Below are positions 9,709 through 19,865 of a stretch of DNA of 64,000 bases, piece by piece. This DNA comes from Brucella pituitosa. GTDB lineage: Bacteria; Pseudomonadota; Alphaproteobacteria; Rhizobiales; Rhizobiaceae. The DNA lies in contig NZ_PYSY02000001.1 in assembly GCF_003049685.1 (NCBI RefSeq), positions 1,240,001 through 1,304,000 on the forward strand. The letters are read 5' to 3'. A program made the translations under genes and the position numbers. The notes below the pieces were generated by a model. That model was not told where the DNA came from and ran no database searches. It worked only from the letters and a program-made list of their open reading frames with translations. Every line of letters begins with the position of its first letter. Position 1 is the stretch's first letter.

Positions 9709-10337
9709 TGTCCATTACAGGTTCTGTCGTGACAAAATCCCCTCGCAATTTGATCCGGAATGTTACTGCGCCCCTTCTGCTTGCAACCTTGTTGGCAGGA
9801 TGCGGAACGACAACGCCGCTCGATACCTTCAGCCTGTCAGCGCCGCAATTGTCGAAATCTGCATCCGCGAGCCGCAAGAACCTTCAGATTCTGGTTCCTG
9901 CACCAAGCGCGTTGAAAGCGCTGGATAGCGAGAACATTGTCGTCAACACGGCACCCGGTGCGATTGAGTATCTCAAGGGCGCGCAATGGGGCGACAGACT
10001 GCCGAACCTCGTTCAGTCGCGTCTCGTGCAGGCTTTTGAAAACACCGGCGTCTTTGGCGGTGTAGGGCGACCTGGCGATGGCCTCGCTATCAATTACCAG
10101 ATACTGACTGATCTTCGGGTGTTCAGTATCCAAACCTATGGCGCACAGAGGGCAGCCGTCATCGAAATAGCCGTCAGGCTTATGAACGACAAGAACGGCG
10201 AGGTACGCGCAACACGCATCTTCCGTTCAACAGTTCCCGTTTCAGGCACGACCAATAGCGGTTACGTAAAAGCTCTCGATGCTGCATTCGAACGCACTGC
10301 AAGCGACATTGTCAGCTGGACTATATCTTCGCTGTAA
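9708..10337 (+). CDS. ABC-type transport auxiliary lipoprotein (PqiC/YmbA-like) of the MCE operon
   Basis: Outer-membrane-directed lipoprotein. The N-terminal signal peptide ends in a clear lipobox (TLLAGC, Cys about residue 31). The mature domain (ILVPAPSALKALDSENIVV, then GAQWGDRLPNLVQSRLVQAFENTG) fits the DUF330/PqiC auxiliary family found in MCE operons. It probably takes the place that MlaC/MlaA-type partners fill in enterobacteria, linking the MCE tube to the outer membrane. Last gene of the operon, followed by a rho-independent terminator at 10361. Confidence 0.85.
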   Translation: MSITGSVVTKSPRNLIRNVTAPLLLATLLAGCGTTTPLDTFSLSAPQLSKSASASRKNLQILVPAPSALKALDSENIVVNTAPGAIEYLKGAQWGDRLPNLVQSRLVQAFENTGVFGGVGRPGDGLAINYQILTDLRVFSIQTYGAQRAAVIEIAVRLMNDKNGEVRATRIFRSTVPVSGTTNSGYVKALDAAFERTASDIVSWTISSL

Positions 10338-10360
10338 GTGTCGAAATTTCAGATCATTGA

Positions 10361-10394
10361 AGGCAGTTCGGGATGAACCGGACTGCTTTTTTTT
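10361..10394 (+). terminator. Rho-independent terminator of the MCE operon
   Basis: GCAGTTCGG pairs with CCGGACTGC (one G-T pair) around a short loop, followed by eight T. Confidence 0.85.
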
Positions 10395-10442
10395 ATCACG
10401 TATCAGCGCCGCGCTCCCGCCACGCGGTTATTACTCCGATCT

Positions 10443-10541
10443 TAGAGCGTAATCCGGCCGGAGTGAAATGAGGGTCGGTAAGATTATGGTTCAAATAAAA
10501 GGGTTTAGAGCACCGATCTAATCCAATTAGACAGAGCTCGA
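10443..10541 (-). repeat. Degenerate Bru-RS/RIME-like palindromic repeat (copy D)
   Basis: Diverged, inverted copy of the repeat at 20613 and 39769. Both arms are recognisable: TTAGAGCG at the left and TTAGAGCACCGATCTAATCC at the right, which matches the TTTAGAGCGCCGATCTGATC arm of the intact copies read on the opposite strand. Confidence 0.5.
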
Positions 10542-10635
10542 TTCGACGGTCCAGGACAAACGCAATGCCATTTGGCTTGCAACTGGATAACCAACATAGA
10601 TCTCATCAAAATAATGCACTGCTTAAAGCAGCGAC

Positions 10636-10666
10636 AATAAAAAACGCGGCCCGAAAGCCGCGTTCT
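10636..10666 (-). terminator. Rho-independent terminator of the large coiled-coil gene
   Basis: On the minus strand AACGCGGC and GCCGCGTT pair around TTTCGG and are followed by a T-rich tract. Confidence 0.85.
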
Positions 10667-10691
10667 TGTTTGTTCGTTCATCTGACTACGC

Positions 10692-13600
10692 TTAACGCAG
10701 GCGTCCACTTGCGTGAGCAAGCATGGTGTAAACCTTGCCGGTGTCCGATGTCAGGTAAGTCTGGGTCACCATGTTGTCGCGATCATTGCGGGCGACATCT
10801 TCAAGCAGACGCTGGAAGTCATCCATGTAACGGTCTACCGCACGGCGGAATTCACCATCAGTCTGGTACTTACGCTTGATGTCGTCAAAGGTCTGCTGAC
10901 CCTTCAGCGTGTAGAGGCGGCGTGTGAAGACATTGCGTTCACCGCGGCGATAGCGATCCCAAAGTTCAACCGATGCTTCATGGTCGATTGCGCGAGCGAT
11001 ATCGACCGAGAGCGAGTTGAGCGATTCAACCACATGGCTTGGCGAACGTGGAGCCTGGGTAGGCTGTGCCTGCGAAGGTGCAGCAACTTCATCTTCGCGT
11101 GATGCGCGAGCCAGAAGATCGGAAACCCATCCACGTGGCTTTTCAGCTGACTGAGCAGGCTGCACAGCCTTCGGAGCTTCTGCCGGACGAGCACGAACGG
11201 CAACTTCGGCCTGCTGTGGATGCGGTGCTGCCACAGGTGCCTGAACCGGAGCAGGAGCAACTACTGGTGCTGCACGCTGAGTCTGGACCGGGCGCGAAAC
11301 CGGACGATCTGCGCGGCTTTCACCGACATCGACCAGACGACCCGACTTGTTAACGATTTCAGCAAGCTCCTTGAGAGCGTTGATCTGTTCGCCAACAGCC
11401 TTGCGCATTGCGCTCGTCGTTTCCTTGGCTTCAGCTGGCATATCAAGAACGCCGCGCTTGAGTTCGCCACGTGTGGTGTCGAGCTCGCTACGGATTTCCG
11501 TTGCAGTGCGACGAATATCGTCAGTCGCGGCGGAGAACCTCTGCGATGCCTGCTCAACGATCTCGGCAACGCTCTCACGCATCTTCTCTGCCGAAGAACG
11601 TGTCTGGCCTTCAGCGCGCTGGAATGCCGAAGCAACCACGGTTTCAAACGACTGCATCAGTTTTTCGATGCCTTCAGACTTTTCAACCAGACCGGAAGCC
11701 AGCTTGTCGAGCGCCAGATGACGATCTTCAAGAGTGCCTGCGAGGCCATTCTGTGCCGAGCTGATCATGTCCGAAGCGGTCGAGAGAACTTTGCCGTGCT
11801 CTTCAAAGCGCTCGGCAATATCTGCGATCTGCGACAGCGTGCCGTCGGACAATGCGCGCAGCGTACCGATATTGGTGTCGATCAGGCCAGTCGAAGCCTG
11901 GAACATCTGCGCTGCACGGTTGGCATTTTCGACGAAGCTGCTTGTTGTTTCGACAAGACGACCATCGATATTCGTCAGATTGCGCGCAGCAGCATCGATC
12001 AGCTTGCCAAGTTCGCCGTTTGAAGCGGCGAGGCGATCGATCAATTCGCTGACATTTTCCGAAAGGCCGGTCTTTGCCTGCTGAACCGCTGCAATGGTTT
12101 CTGCCGTACGGTTGGCCAGTGCGTTGACGAGCGCTGCATTTTCAGCGCGCAGGCGATCAGTGGCTGCGTGGGTTGCTTCTTCCAGCTGTTCTGCAAGTCC
12201 GCGACCGCTATCCGCCAGACGCTGCACGAGAGGTTCGGCAGTATCATTGAGAATCTGCGTGATTTCCTGTGAGCGGGCCGCGAGAACTGCATTGAGTTCA
12301 CGCGTACGCTCTTCAAGCGTAACAGCAGTCGTGTCTGTCACCTGAGCGATGCGTGCTTCAACGGAACCAAGTTCCATCGTGATGCGTGAACCAATGTCAC
12401 CAAGGCGCGTTGCGATGGCATCTGCACGTTCAGCAAGACGGGCTTCCGTGCCGGACAGGTTCTCTGTAACGCTCGACGAGAAGGCTTCACTGTGACCAGC
12501 CAGCGTCTCGCTGGTTTTCGTCGCAGTATCAGCGATACGGGCTTCGATTGCCGACAGTTCACCGGTGAGGCGGTTTTCGATAACTTCAAGACCACCAGCA
12601 ATCGCGCTCGCACGTTCTGCAAGACGCGCTTCAGTACCAGCGAGATTATCAACAACGCTGGCAGAGAATGCTTCGCTATGACCAGCCAGCGTCTCGCTGG
12701 TTTTCGTCGCAGTATCAGCGATACGGGCTTCGATTGCCGACAGTTCGCCGGTGAGGCGGCTTTCAATGGCTTCAAGTCCACCAGCAATTGCGCTTGCACG
12801 CTCATTCAGGCGGGCCTCTGTGCCAGCCAGGTTGTCAGCAACGCTTGCTGCAAATGCTTCGCTCTGACCGGCGAGTGTTTCGCTTGTCTTGCTTGCAGTG
12901 TCTGCAATGCTGCTTTCGATCTGTGCAAGACGCGATGCGATTGCATTTGCGCGTTCACCGAGGCGTTCTTCAGTAGCAGCGAGGTTGGTGGTGAGATCAG
13001 CACTGAAGCTCTGGCCGAAACCGTCGAGCGATTCACCAGCCTTGGCAGCTTCTGCGGACAGAACGCTTGCAGCTTCTGTGATTTTCTCACGCAACGAGCC
13101 AGCAACGACACCTGCACTCTGTTCAAGCGCGCGGCGAACGTTGTCGACGCCGATGGTGAGCGCCTTTTCCATGGTTTGTGTGCGTTCTTCGATAATGCCA
13201 GTCTGGCCTTCGAATGCGCGGGTAATGACATCGCTGCTGTTTTCAATCGCATTGTGCAGGTTTGCAGTACGCTGCGAAAGAATATCGCCGTGATCCTGAA
13301 GGGTCTGGCTAAGCGAAGCGGTGCTGTCAGTCAGCGTCTCACGGATCGCAGCTGTACGACCTTCAATGGTCTGCTCATGTCCATCAAGAATGTGGGCAAG
13401 GGCGCTGTTATGATCGTTCAGAACTGAACGGAGGCCGCTTGTGCGTTCCTCTACACGCTGAACGTGATCCGTGAATGTCGCTTCGAATGCATTGCGGCTT
13501 GCGCCAATCGTTTCGCTGATCGCCTGTGAACGTTCATCGAAGACGCGTGCCAGTTCCTGCTGATTGTCAGCGATAAGCGCTGTCAACGAGCTTACACGTT

Positions 13601-15764
13601 CATCGAAGGTCCGTGCCAGAACTTCACGATTTTCATTGAAATTATCGCGCAGTGCAGTCGTACGTTCATCCATCAGCTGAGCAAGAATCGTCTGATTTCC
13701 GGCAATGACGCTGTGCAAGGCTGCAGCGCGTTCGTCCAGCGAGCGGGCGTGATCAGCAAAGGTGGCATCAAGGCGCGAGGCGTTGTTAGCCATCTCTTCC
13801 TGCAGAACACTGGTTCTGTCGGCAAGAATGGCTGTATGCTGCTCTGCAGCTGAATTAAGAGCCGAAGCGCTGTTGTTGATGGCGCTCTCGATATCGCTCG
13901 TGCGTGCAGCAAGTGTATCGGCATGACCGCGAATGACCGCAGAAACGCGCTCGGTTTCACCTTCAAGTGACGATGCCAGGATATCGCGGCTTTCAGCAAG
14001 CTTACCCGCGAAGGACGACGCCTTCTCGTTGAGAATGCCACCCACGGTTTCGCTGATCGAAGTCAGATCATCGCTGATCTTCGTCTTCGTTTCATCGATC
14101 ATGGTGCTGAATGCAGTACGGCCACCGGAGAAGGTTTCTGCAATCTCACGGGTGCGAGCAATGAGATTTTCATTGATCTGGCGCGAACGGGTTTCGAGAG
14201 CCGCATTGAGCTTTTCTGTGCTGCTGTCGAGTGCATGGGCGCGTGTTTCGAACTCGGTGAGGAGCGAACGACCACGTTCGTTGAGCGTTGTGTCAAGCTG
14301 CGTCAGACGCGCATCGAATTCGCTGACCATTGACTGCGTGGCTCCGCCCAGCAAGGTGGCGATCCCAGCGGTGCGTTCATCAAGCGCAGAGCTCACGCGT
14401 TCCGAAATGTCACGCGATTGCTGATCAAGCGTGGCAATGCGGGTGTCGAGTTCATTTGCAAATGCTTCACCAGAAGTGGTGATGCGCGTTGCGATATCGC
14501 CGGTACGCTTTTCAATCGCCTCAGCAATTGCGCCACCGCTTTCATTGATGCTGCCGATGAGGCGTTCACCAGAATCACCAAGAAGCGAGCTAAGCTGTTC
14601 AGATGCGGAGACAACATTGTCGCGTATGATATTGGCAGCGCTCGACAATTCTTCTTTCAGCTGCTCATGAGCGCCGGTAATTGAGGAGCGGACGCGCTCA
14701 GCATGGCTGACCACGGCTTCGCGCTCATTGCCAAGATCGCTGACGAGCGAACGGATACGGACTTCGTTGTCGCTATAAGCGCGTTCAAGCTGATTGACCT
14801 CAGACTGAACAAGCGTCTCAAGCTCAACAGCGCGTGCGAGCGTACGCTCAATGCCTTCGTTCATCGCAGCAACTTCGCGACGAACAGCCTGGCTCAGTGT
14901 GGATACACGATCACCAGCGGCGGCTTCAGGCTGCAAGAGCTTGAGAGCAGCTTCCGACATGCTGCGCGCTGCGACATGCATTTCCTGGGCACGACGGACG
15001 AGATGTGCGAAGCCCCAGAACATGACCACCGGCAATACTGTACCAGCGATTACGCCAATGCCGGCGGGGGACGTAAAGAAACCTTTGGTCGCCTGAAGGT
15101 TCGAAAAGACATCAGGGCTGATTGCCTTGCTGATCGCAATGCCACCGGCAGCCCAGAGCACGCTCATAGCTGTCGTTGTCCAATAGAGCTTGGAAGAACG
15201 TTCGGTTACACGGCGAGGCGCAGCAGCAATGGCTCTGCCATTGCGAGAATCATCGTTGGCAGGCGTGAGGGCGGCAGCAGACGTGGCAGCAACAACCGCC
15301 GATACTGGCGCCGATACTGACGATTGTGCTGGAGATGAGTTTGCAGGCTTTGGTGCAGCTTCCTGAACTGCGGGCTTGGTTTTGTTGGCGGGCTTCGGCG
15401 CAACATTAGCAGCTTCAGGCGAGGCGGATGGGAACACAGCATTGACGACTGGAGGCACAGGCGGCGCAGCTGGGCTTGCAATGACGGAAACGGTAGCAAT
15501 CGTTTCGGCCTTTGCCGTTCCTTCCGTCGTAATGTCTACGGGAGAGACTTTCGCAGCATCGACCACTTTCGTGTTCTGCTCTGCAACCAACTCTTCGGCC
15601 GCACGCGAAATCTGCTCTTCCAGGTCATCGACTGAAAATTCTTCGCCAATCGCACTCAGGTCCATATCAATGTCGAAATCGTCGCCGAAATCGATATCGA
15701 GTGCCTGTTCAAGTGCCTGTTCGACCTCGTGGTCGAGCTTTTGCGCCTTGGATTTAGAAGCCAT
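10692..15764 (-). CDS. Giant membrane-anchored coiled-coil protein (apolipoprotein/kinesin-like annotation in relatives)
   Basis: 1690 aa. The N-terminus is acidic (ALDIDFGDDFDIDMDLS), then comes an Ala/Pro-rich linker to about residue 190 and two transmembrane helices (about 193-215 and 230-256). After these, roughly 1200 residues of Ala/Ser/Glu-rich heptad helix contain repeated units of the type SExLAxRxxxIxxxL. Near-identical 62-aa (186-bp) units occur around 12494-12860. The C-terminus (about 1580-1690; SLSVDIARAIDHEASVELWDRYRRGERN) is a compact conserved-looking domain with no motif I can name. Such proteins in Rhizobiales are annotated as hypothetical, kinesin-like or apolipoprotein A1/A4/E-like. 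A structural or cell-envelope scaffold role is plausible but inferred. Monocistronic with its own terminator. Confidence 0.85.
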   Translation of the reverse strand: MASKSKAQKLDHEVEQALEQALDIDFGDDFDIDMDLSAIGEEFSVDDLEEQISRAAEELVAEQNTKVVDAAKVSPVDITTEGTAKAETIATVSVIASPAAPPVPPVVNAVFPSASPEAANVAPKPANKTKPAVQEAAPKPANSSPAQSSVSAPVSAVVAATSAAALTPANDDSRNGRAIAAAPRRVTERSSKLYWTTTAMSVLWAAGGIAISKAISPDVFSNLQATKGFFTSPAGIGVIAGTVLPVVMFWGFAHLVRRAQEMHVAARSMSEAALKLLQPEAAAGDRVSTLSQAVRREVAAMNEGIERTLARAVELETLVQSEVNQLERAYSDNEVRIRSLVSDLGNEREAVVSHAERVRSSITGAHEQLKEELSSAANIIRDNVVSASEQLSSLLGDSGERLIGSINESGGAIAEAIEKRTGDIATRITTSGEAFANELDTRIATLDQQSRDISERVSSALDERTAGIATLLGGATQSMVSEFDARLTQLDTTLNERGRSLLTEFETRAHALDSSTEKLNAALETRSRQINENLIARTREIAETFSGGRTAFSTMIDETKTKISDDLTSISETVGGILNEKASSFAGKLAESRDILASSLEGETERVSAVIRGHADTLAARTSDIESAINNSASALNSAAEQHTAILADRTSVLQEEMANNASRLDATFADHARSLDERAAALHSVIAGNQTILAQLMDERTTALRDNFNENREVLARTFDERVSSLTALIADNQQELARVFDERSQAISETIGASRNAFEATFTDHVQRVEERTSGLRSVLNDHNSALAHILDGHEQTIEGRTAAIRETLTDSTASLSQTLQDHGDILSQRTANLHNAIENSSDVITRAFEGQTGIIEERTQTMEKALTIGVDNVRRALEQSAGVVAGSLREKITEAASVLSAEAAKAGESLDGFGQSFSADLTTNLAATEERLGERANAIASRLAQIESSIADTASKTSETLAGQSEAFAASVADNLAGTEARLNERASAIAGGLEAIESRLTGELSAIEARIADTATKTSETLAGHSEAFSASVVDNLAGTEARLAERASAIAGGLEVIENRLTGELSAIEARIADTATKTSETLAGHSEAFSSSVTENLSGTEARLAERADAIATRLGDIGSRITMELGSVEARIAQVTDTTAVTLEERTRELNAVLAARSQEITQILNDTAEPLVQRLADSGRGLAEQLEEATHAATDRLRAENAALVNALANRTAETIAAVQQAKTGLSENVSELIDRLAASNGELGKLIDAAARNLTNIDGRLVETTSSFVENANRAAQMFQASTGLIDTNIGTLRALSDGTLSQIADIAERFEEHGKVLSTASDMISSAQNGLAGTLEDRHLALDKLASGLVEKSEGIEKLMQSFETVVASAFQRAEGQTRSSAEKMRESVAEIVEQASQRFSAATDDIRRTATEIRSELDTTRGELKRGVLDMPAEAKETTSAMRKAVGEQINALKELAEIVNKSGRLVDVGESRADRPVSRPVQTQRAAPVVAPAPVQAPVAAPHPQQAEVAVRARPAEAPKAVQPAQSAEKPRGWVSDLLARASREDEVAAPSQAQPTQAPRSPSHVVESLNSLSVDIARAIDHEASVELWDRYRRGERNVFTRRLYTLKGQQTFDDIKRKYQTDGEFRRAVDRYMDDFQRLLEDVARNDRDNMVTQTYLTSDTGKVYTMLAHASGRLR
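12494..12860 (-). repeat. 186-bp coding tandem repeat inside the coiled-coil gene
   Basis: The block containing GACCAGCCAGCGTCTCGCTG recurs exactly 186 bp apart (12494 and 12680) with long identical stretches; a more diverged unit follows. It corresponds to a 62-aa helical repeat. High nucleotide identity suggests recent duplication or gene conversion. Confidence 0.8.
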
Positions 15765-16661
<897 letters not shown>

Positions 16662-16698
16662 TATTTCAAAGCAGAGTGGCGACATATAAGGAGCGTCG

Positions 16699-17310
16699 AT
16701 GGTAGCCGAACGTCATTCTGACATCGCAATCATTGGTGCCGGGCCTGTCGCCCTTTTCTCTGTCTTCCAGCTCGGATTGTTCGGTTTCAAATGCCGGTTG
16801 TTTGACTCGATGGACCGCGCAGGCGGACAGTGCACAGCACTTTATACTGACAAACCCATCTTCGATATTCCGGCTTTTCCGGAAATTATGAGTGACGAGT
16901 TGGTCGATCGTCTGCTTAAGCAGATTGAGCCTTATCGTCCTGACTTTGAATTTAATCAGCTGATCTCAGGTATCACCGTTGATGAGCAGGGCGTCCAGCT
17001 TACAACTGCCGCTGCCGTCACCTTCAATGCCAAAGCTCTGGTGATTGCTTCAGGGCTTGGTGCTTTGATCTCTGCTGGTCAAATCGTGCGTCCCGATCCA
17101 TTGGCTACGACTGGCGCTATGGCTGCTGTTGAGCGGTTCGGAAACGCAATTGTAGTCAGCTCCGAGACGTTTCGCACATCGCAGCCGAAAATATACGCTA
17201 TTGGTGACGTTTGCCATTATCCGGGAAAGCTGAAACTCATAGTTTCCGGTTTCCACGAGGCTGCCCTGATGACCCAGGCCATCAGGCGCGAACTACAGCA
17301 AGCCAGATAA
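16699..17310 (+). CDS. Short ferredoxin-NADP reductase-like flavoprotein lacking the NADP-binding domain
   Basis: Related to type-2 (thioredoxin reductase-like) ferredoxin-NADP reductase. The N-terminal FAD motif IAIIGAGPVALFSVFQLGL, the CxxAL/DIPAFPE segment (GGQCTALYTDKPIFDIPAFP), and the C-terminal FAD closure YAIGDVCHYPGKLKL plus SGFHEAALMTQ are all present. The family is normally about 340 aa; this protein is 203 aa. The whole middle domain with the second dinucleotide-binding motif (GxGxxA/S) is absent: ALVIASGLGA runs within about 50 residues into YAIGDV. The frame is clean, so this looks like an internal in-frame deletion rather than a sequencing fault. It may not use NADPH. Partnered with the upstream ferredoxin. 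Confidence 0.8.
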   Translation: MVAERHSDIAIIGAGPVALFSVFQLGLFGFKCRLFDSMDRAGGQCTALYTDKPIFDIPAFPEIMSDELVDRLLKQIEPYRPDFEFNQLISGITVDEQGVQLTTAAAVTFNAKALVIASGLGALISAGQIVRPDPLATTGAMAAVERFGNAIVVSSETFRTSQPKIYAIGDVCHYPGKLKLIVSGFHEAALMTQAIRRELQQAR

Positions 17311-17320
17311 GATTCAGATT

Positions 17321-17935
17321 CTACTGAACCATTTTTTCGAGTTTATAAGTCAGCAGGCGTTCAAAGCGGCGTTCAAAATTGATCGTCTCGACCCGGTCGA
17401 ACCGTTCCTGCGCCTTATCATGCGCAGCCATCAGGCGTTCCGTCACTTTATCAATGTCAGTGCGCAGGGTCACGCAATCGGTACGGCTCCGCAAGGAGCG
17501 TATCTCTCGCTCCATTTCGCTGGCATGGCTGCGGGCAATCACAATATGGCTTTCTTCGTGGCGTCGAATATCCTGATACAAAGTATCCCAGATCAGCGCG
17601 AGCTCGGGAGAGGCTTTGCGGCGCTGCTTCCAGCGTGGCAACATGACCTTTGCATGGACATTCACATAAACGTCCTGAACTTTGCAGGCGCGATCACCGG
17701 CAGCGCGGCCATAACGGACTTTAGCGTCGAAGCGGATTTCAGCTGCACCCGGATGATGCTGACCGGTTTTCTTGAGAAAAGGACCGCTGCGCGACAATGC
17801 CTTGTCGAGATCTTCAGCAGTCTTTCCGTTGACATTGTAATAGCTGAACGTCCGGAAAATGGATGCGGCTTCAGCGTGCGGTGCAACAACAGCAAGCGCC
17901 AACCCCAGAGCCAGAACCCGTTTTTTCAAAGACAT
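17321..17935 (-). CDS. Secreted DUF922-like protein, putative Zn protease
   Basis: N-terminal signal peptide (MSLKKRVLALGLALAVVAPHAEA) and a mature domain of about 180 aa. An HExxH-type motif, HEESH, lies in IRRHEESHIVIARSHASEME, as in the DUF922 family of predicted secreted zinc-dependent proteases; the fold assignment is by resemblance. Start chosen at the ATG with GAGGTG 7 nt upstream; a further in-frame ATG 18 nt upstream would add MKRCRN and lacks a ribosome-binding site. Convergent with the flavoprotein gene (10 bp between stops). Confidence 0.75.
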   Translation of the reverse strand: MSLKKRVLALGLALAVVAPHAEAASIFRTFSYYNVNGKTAEDLDKALSRSGPFLKKTGQHHPGAAEIRFDAKVRYGRAAGDRACKVQDVYVNVHAKVMLPRWKQRRKASPELALIWDTLYQDIRRHEESHIVIARSHASEMEREIRSLRSRTDCVTLRTDIDKVTERLMAAHDKAQERFDRVETINFERRFERLLTYKLEKMVQ

Positions 17936-18094
17936 GTTCCGGCACCTCTTCATAAAACCAGAAAGAAACTCGTAAATTCATTGATGAGCAACATGGCATG
18001 CAATCGTCAAGAGAACTATAACGACCTTCATAAAACGACATAGTGCCTGTTTGGCTGCATTCGGTTCGAAAAAAGACAATTGGAATATTCGTCA

Positions 18095-18937
18095 ATGATG
18101 AAACAATGGCAACTTGCCCACGGTCGTAACCTCCAATTGGGTGCAAAATCTGTCATTATGGGCATTCTCAACGTCACACCGGATTCCTTTTCCGATGGCG
18201 GTCGCCACAACGATCTCGATAAAGCCCTCGACGTTGCCGAAACAATGCTCGCGGATGGGGCAACAATTATCGATGTTGGGGGAGAGTCCACACGCCCAGG
18301 CAGTGCTGCCGTTGATGCCGAAACTGAAGCAGCACGCGTTGTGCCAGTTATTCAAGCGATTACACAGCGTTTAGGCTGCATCGTTTCAATCGATACCTAT
18401 CGCGCCTCAACCGCGCGGCTTGCGGTGGAAGCCGGTGCGCATATCGTCAACGACGTATGGGGGCTGCAACGGGAACCTGAGATCGCGCAAGTTGCAAAAG
18501 ATACAGGCGCAGGACTGGTCATCATGCACACCAGCCGCGATAGAAGCACCGATCCTGACGTAATTGCCGATCAATTTGCATTTGTAGATGTATCGCTGGA
18601 GATCGCGGGCAGGGCAGGTATTGAAACCTCCCGCATCGTTCTTGATCCGGGTTTTGGTTTTGGCAAAGACAAGGACGAAGACCTTGCGCTGATGGCGCGC
18701 ATGGAGGAATTGCAGCGGTTCGGTTATCCTTTACTCGTCGGAACCTCGCGCAAGCGCTTCATCGGTGCGATTACTGAACAGGTGGATCCTTTGAAGCGCG
18801 ATGTGGGAACTGCTGCAACATCAGTTGCAATGCGTTTGGCGGGAGCCGACATCTTCCGTGTTCACAATGTCGCTTTTAATAGGGACGCACTTGCAGTTGC
18901 CGATGCTATCCTGCAAAGCAAAGCAAATTCAAAATAG
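18095..18937 (+). CDS. folP: Dihydropteroate synthase
   Basis: Joins p-aminobenzoate to 6-hydroxymethyl-dihydropterin diphosphate in folate synthesis; the target of sulfonamides. Motifs: MGILNVTPDSFSDGG, DVGGESTRPGS, VSIDTYRAS, DPGFGFGKD, GTSRKRFIG, DVGTAATSV. About 280 aa, normal length. The start is ambiguous: two adjacent ATGs (18095, 18098), and a TTG 15 nt upstream is possible. First gene of a folP-folB-folK operon with only 5 bp to folB. Confidence 0.96.
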   Translation: MMKQWQLAHGRNLQLGAKSVIMGILNVTPDSFSDGGRHNDLDKALDVAETMLADGATIIDVGGESTRPGSAAVDAETEAARVVPVIQAITQRLGCIVSIDTYRASTARLAVEAGAHIVNDVWGLQREPEIAQVAKDTGAGLVIMHTSRDRSTDPDVIADQFAFVDVSLEIAGRAGIETSRIVLDPGFGFGKDKDEDLALMARMEELQRFGYPLLVGTSRKRFIGAITEQVDPLKRDVGTAATSVAMRLAGADIFRVHNVAFNRDALAVADAILQSKANSK

Positions 18938-18942
18938 GAACC

Positions 18943-19308
18943 ATGGCCGTGTACACAATCCGTATCATGAATTGCGCATTCTTCGCGCACCACGGCGTCT
19001 TTGACGAGGAACACAAACTCGGTCAGCGTTTCTATGTCGATGCGATACTGGACGTCGATCCCGGCGACTCGCTGGACAATGACGACATTGAAGGCACAGT
19101 TCATTACGGAATCGCTTTTACTGTCATTCAGGACATCATCACCGGCCGTCAGCGTTATCTCATCGAGACACTTGCACTTGATGTCGGTAAAGCACTGGTT
19201 GCTCGCTTCCCGCAGATCAAACGCGCTGAAATCACCATTCGTAAGCCGAATGCGCCAGTTCCGGGCGTTCTGGATCATGTCGAAGTAACAGTGGTTTATC
19301 CGCGCTGA
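18943..19308 (+). CDS. folB: Dihydroneopterin aldolase
   Basis: Converts 7,8-dihydroneopterin to 6-hydroxymethyl-dihydropterin and glycolaldehyde. 121 aa, normal for FolB. Characteristic segments: NCAFFAHHGVFDEEHKLGQRF with the conserved HHGV, VHYGIAF, and the catalytic-Lys region AEITIRKPNAPVPG. Middle gene of the fol operon; its stop overlaps the folK start (TGATG), implying translational coupling. Confidence 0.95.
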   Translation: MAVYTIRIMNCAFFAHHGVFDEEHKLGQRFYVDAILDVDPGDSLDNDDIEGTVHYGIAFTVIQDIITGRQRYLIETLALDVGKALVARFPQIKRAEITIRKPNAPVPGVLDHVEVTVVYPR

Positions 19309-19835
19309 TGAGCAACACTGCTATCTATCGTGCATGGCTGGGGCTCGGCGGTAATATCGACGATCCCGTCGCATCCATGGCCAAAGCGTTAAAGCTGCTT
19401 GATGCACGTGGCGACACAAAGATCGTCGCTGTTTCAAATGTCTATCGCACACCGCCCTGGGGTAAAACGGATCAGGCCTGGTTTCACAATGCCTGTGCGG
19501 AAATCGAAACTGCACTTGAACCACTTAAGCTTATTGAGACATGTCTCGACGTGGAACGTTCGCTTAAACGGGTGCGGTTAGAGCGTTGGGGACCACGCAT
19601 TATCGACATCGATATTCTTGCGATGGAAAAATCAGGCGAGGCGATCGTCATGAATGAACCGGCGCTTGAGCTTCCACATCCACGCATTCAGGAACGCGCA
19701 TTCGTGCTCGTCCCACTCAATGACATTGCTCCGACACTTAAGATTGCAGGCAAAAGCGTTTCTGAGTGGGAAATGGCGTGCGCCAGCTCTGAAATAGAAA
19801 AAGCCCGCACTGATGCGGGCTGGTGGCTTGAATAA
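19308..19835 (+). CDS. folK: 2-amino-4-hydroxy-6-hydroxymethyldihydropteridine diphosphokinase (HPPK)
   Basis: Pyrophosphorylates 6-hydroxymethyl-dihydropterin before FolP acts. Motifs: WLGLGGNIDDP, VYRTPPWGKTDQAWFHNACAEIET, RWGPRIIDIDIL and LPHPRIQERAFVLVPL. 175 aa, normal. Last gene of the folate operon. The final codons contain a GC-rich hairpin (AGCCCGCA/TGCGGGCT), followed by a second hairpin at 19833 that serves as terminator. Confidence 0.96.
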   Translation: MSNTAIYRAWLGLGGNIDDPVASMAKALKLLDARGDTKIVAVSNVYRTPPWGKTDQAWFHNACAEIETALEPLKLIETCLDVERSLKRVRLERWGPRIIDIDILAMEKSGEAIVMNEPALELPHPRIQERAFVLVPLNDIAPTLKIAGKSVSEWEMACASSEIEKARTDAGWWLE

Positions 19836-19865
19836 ACGCGCTGACTTTCAGCGTTTAATTTTTGG
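19833..19865. terminator. Bidirectional terminator between folK and the convergent gene
   Basis: AAACGCGCTGA pairs with TCAGCGTTT with one bulged base, followed by AATTTTT on the plus strand and an A-rich tract on the other side. It overlaps the stop codon of the minus-strand gene. Confidence 0.6.

Larger units (their letters stand above)
10338..10691. other. Intergenic region with two terminators and a degenerate RS repeat
   Basis: Between the end of the MCE operon and the end of the large coiled-coil gene (convergent). It holds the operon terminator, a degenerate copy of the roughly 105-bp palindromic repeat, and the terminator of the minus-strand gene. No coding sequence seen. Confidence 0.6.

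Noticed and set aside
12494..13427. Repeat-rich stretch resembling a tandem array or CRISPR, and a 311-codon plus-strand frame over it
   Set aside because: Repeats are 186-bp coding units of the coiled-coil protein on the other strand; the plus-strand frame is a shadow of it.
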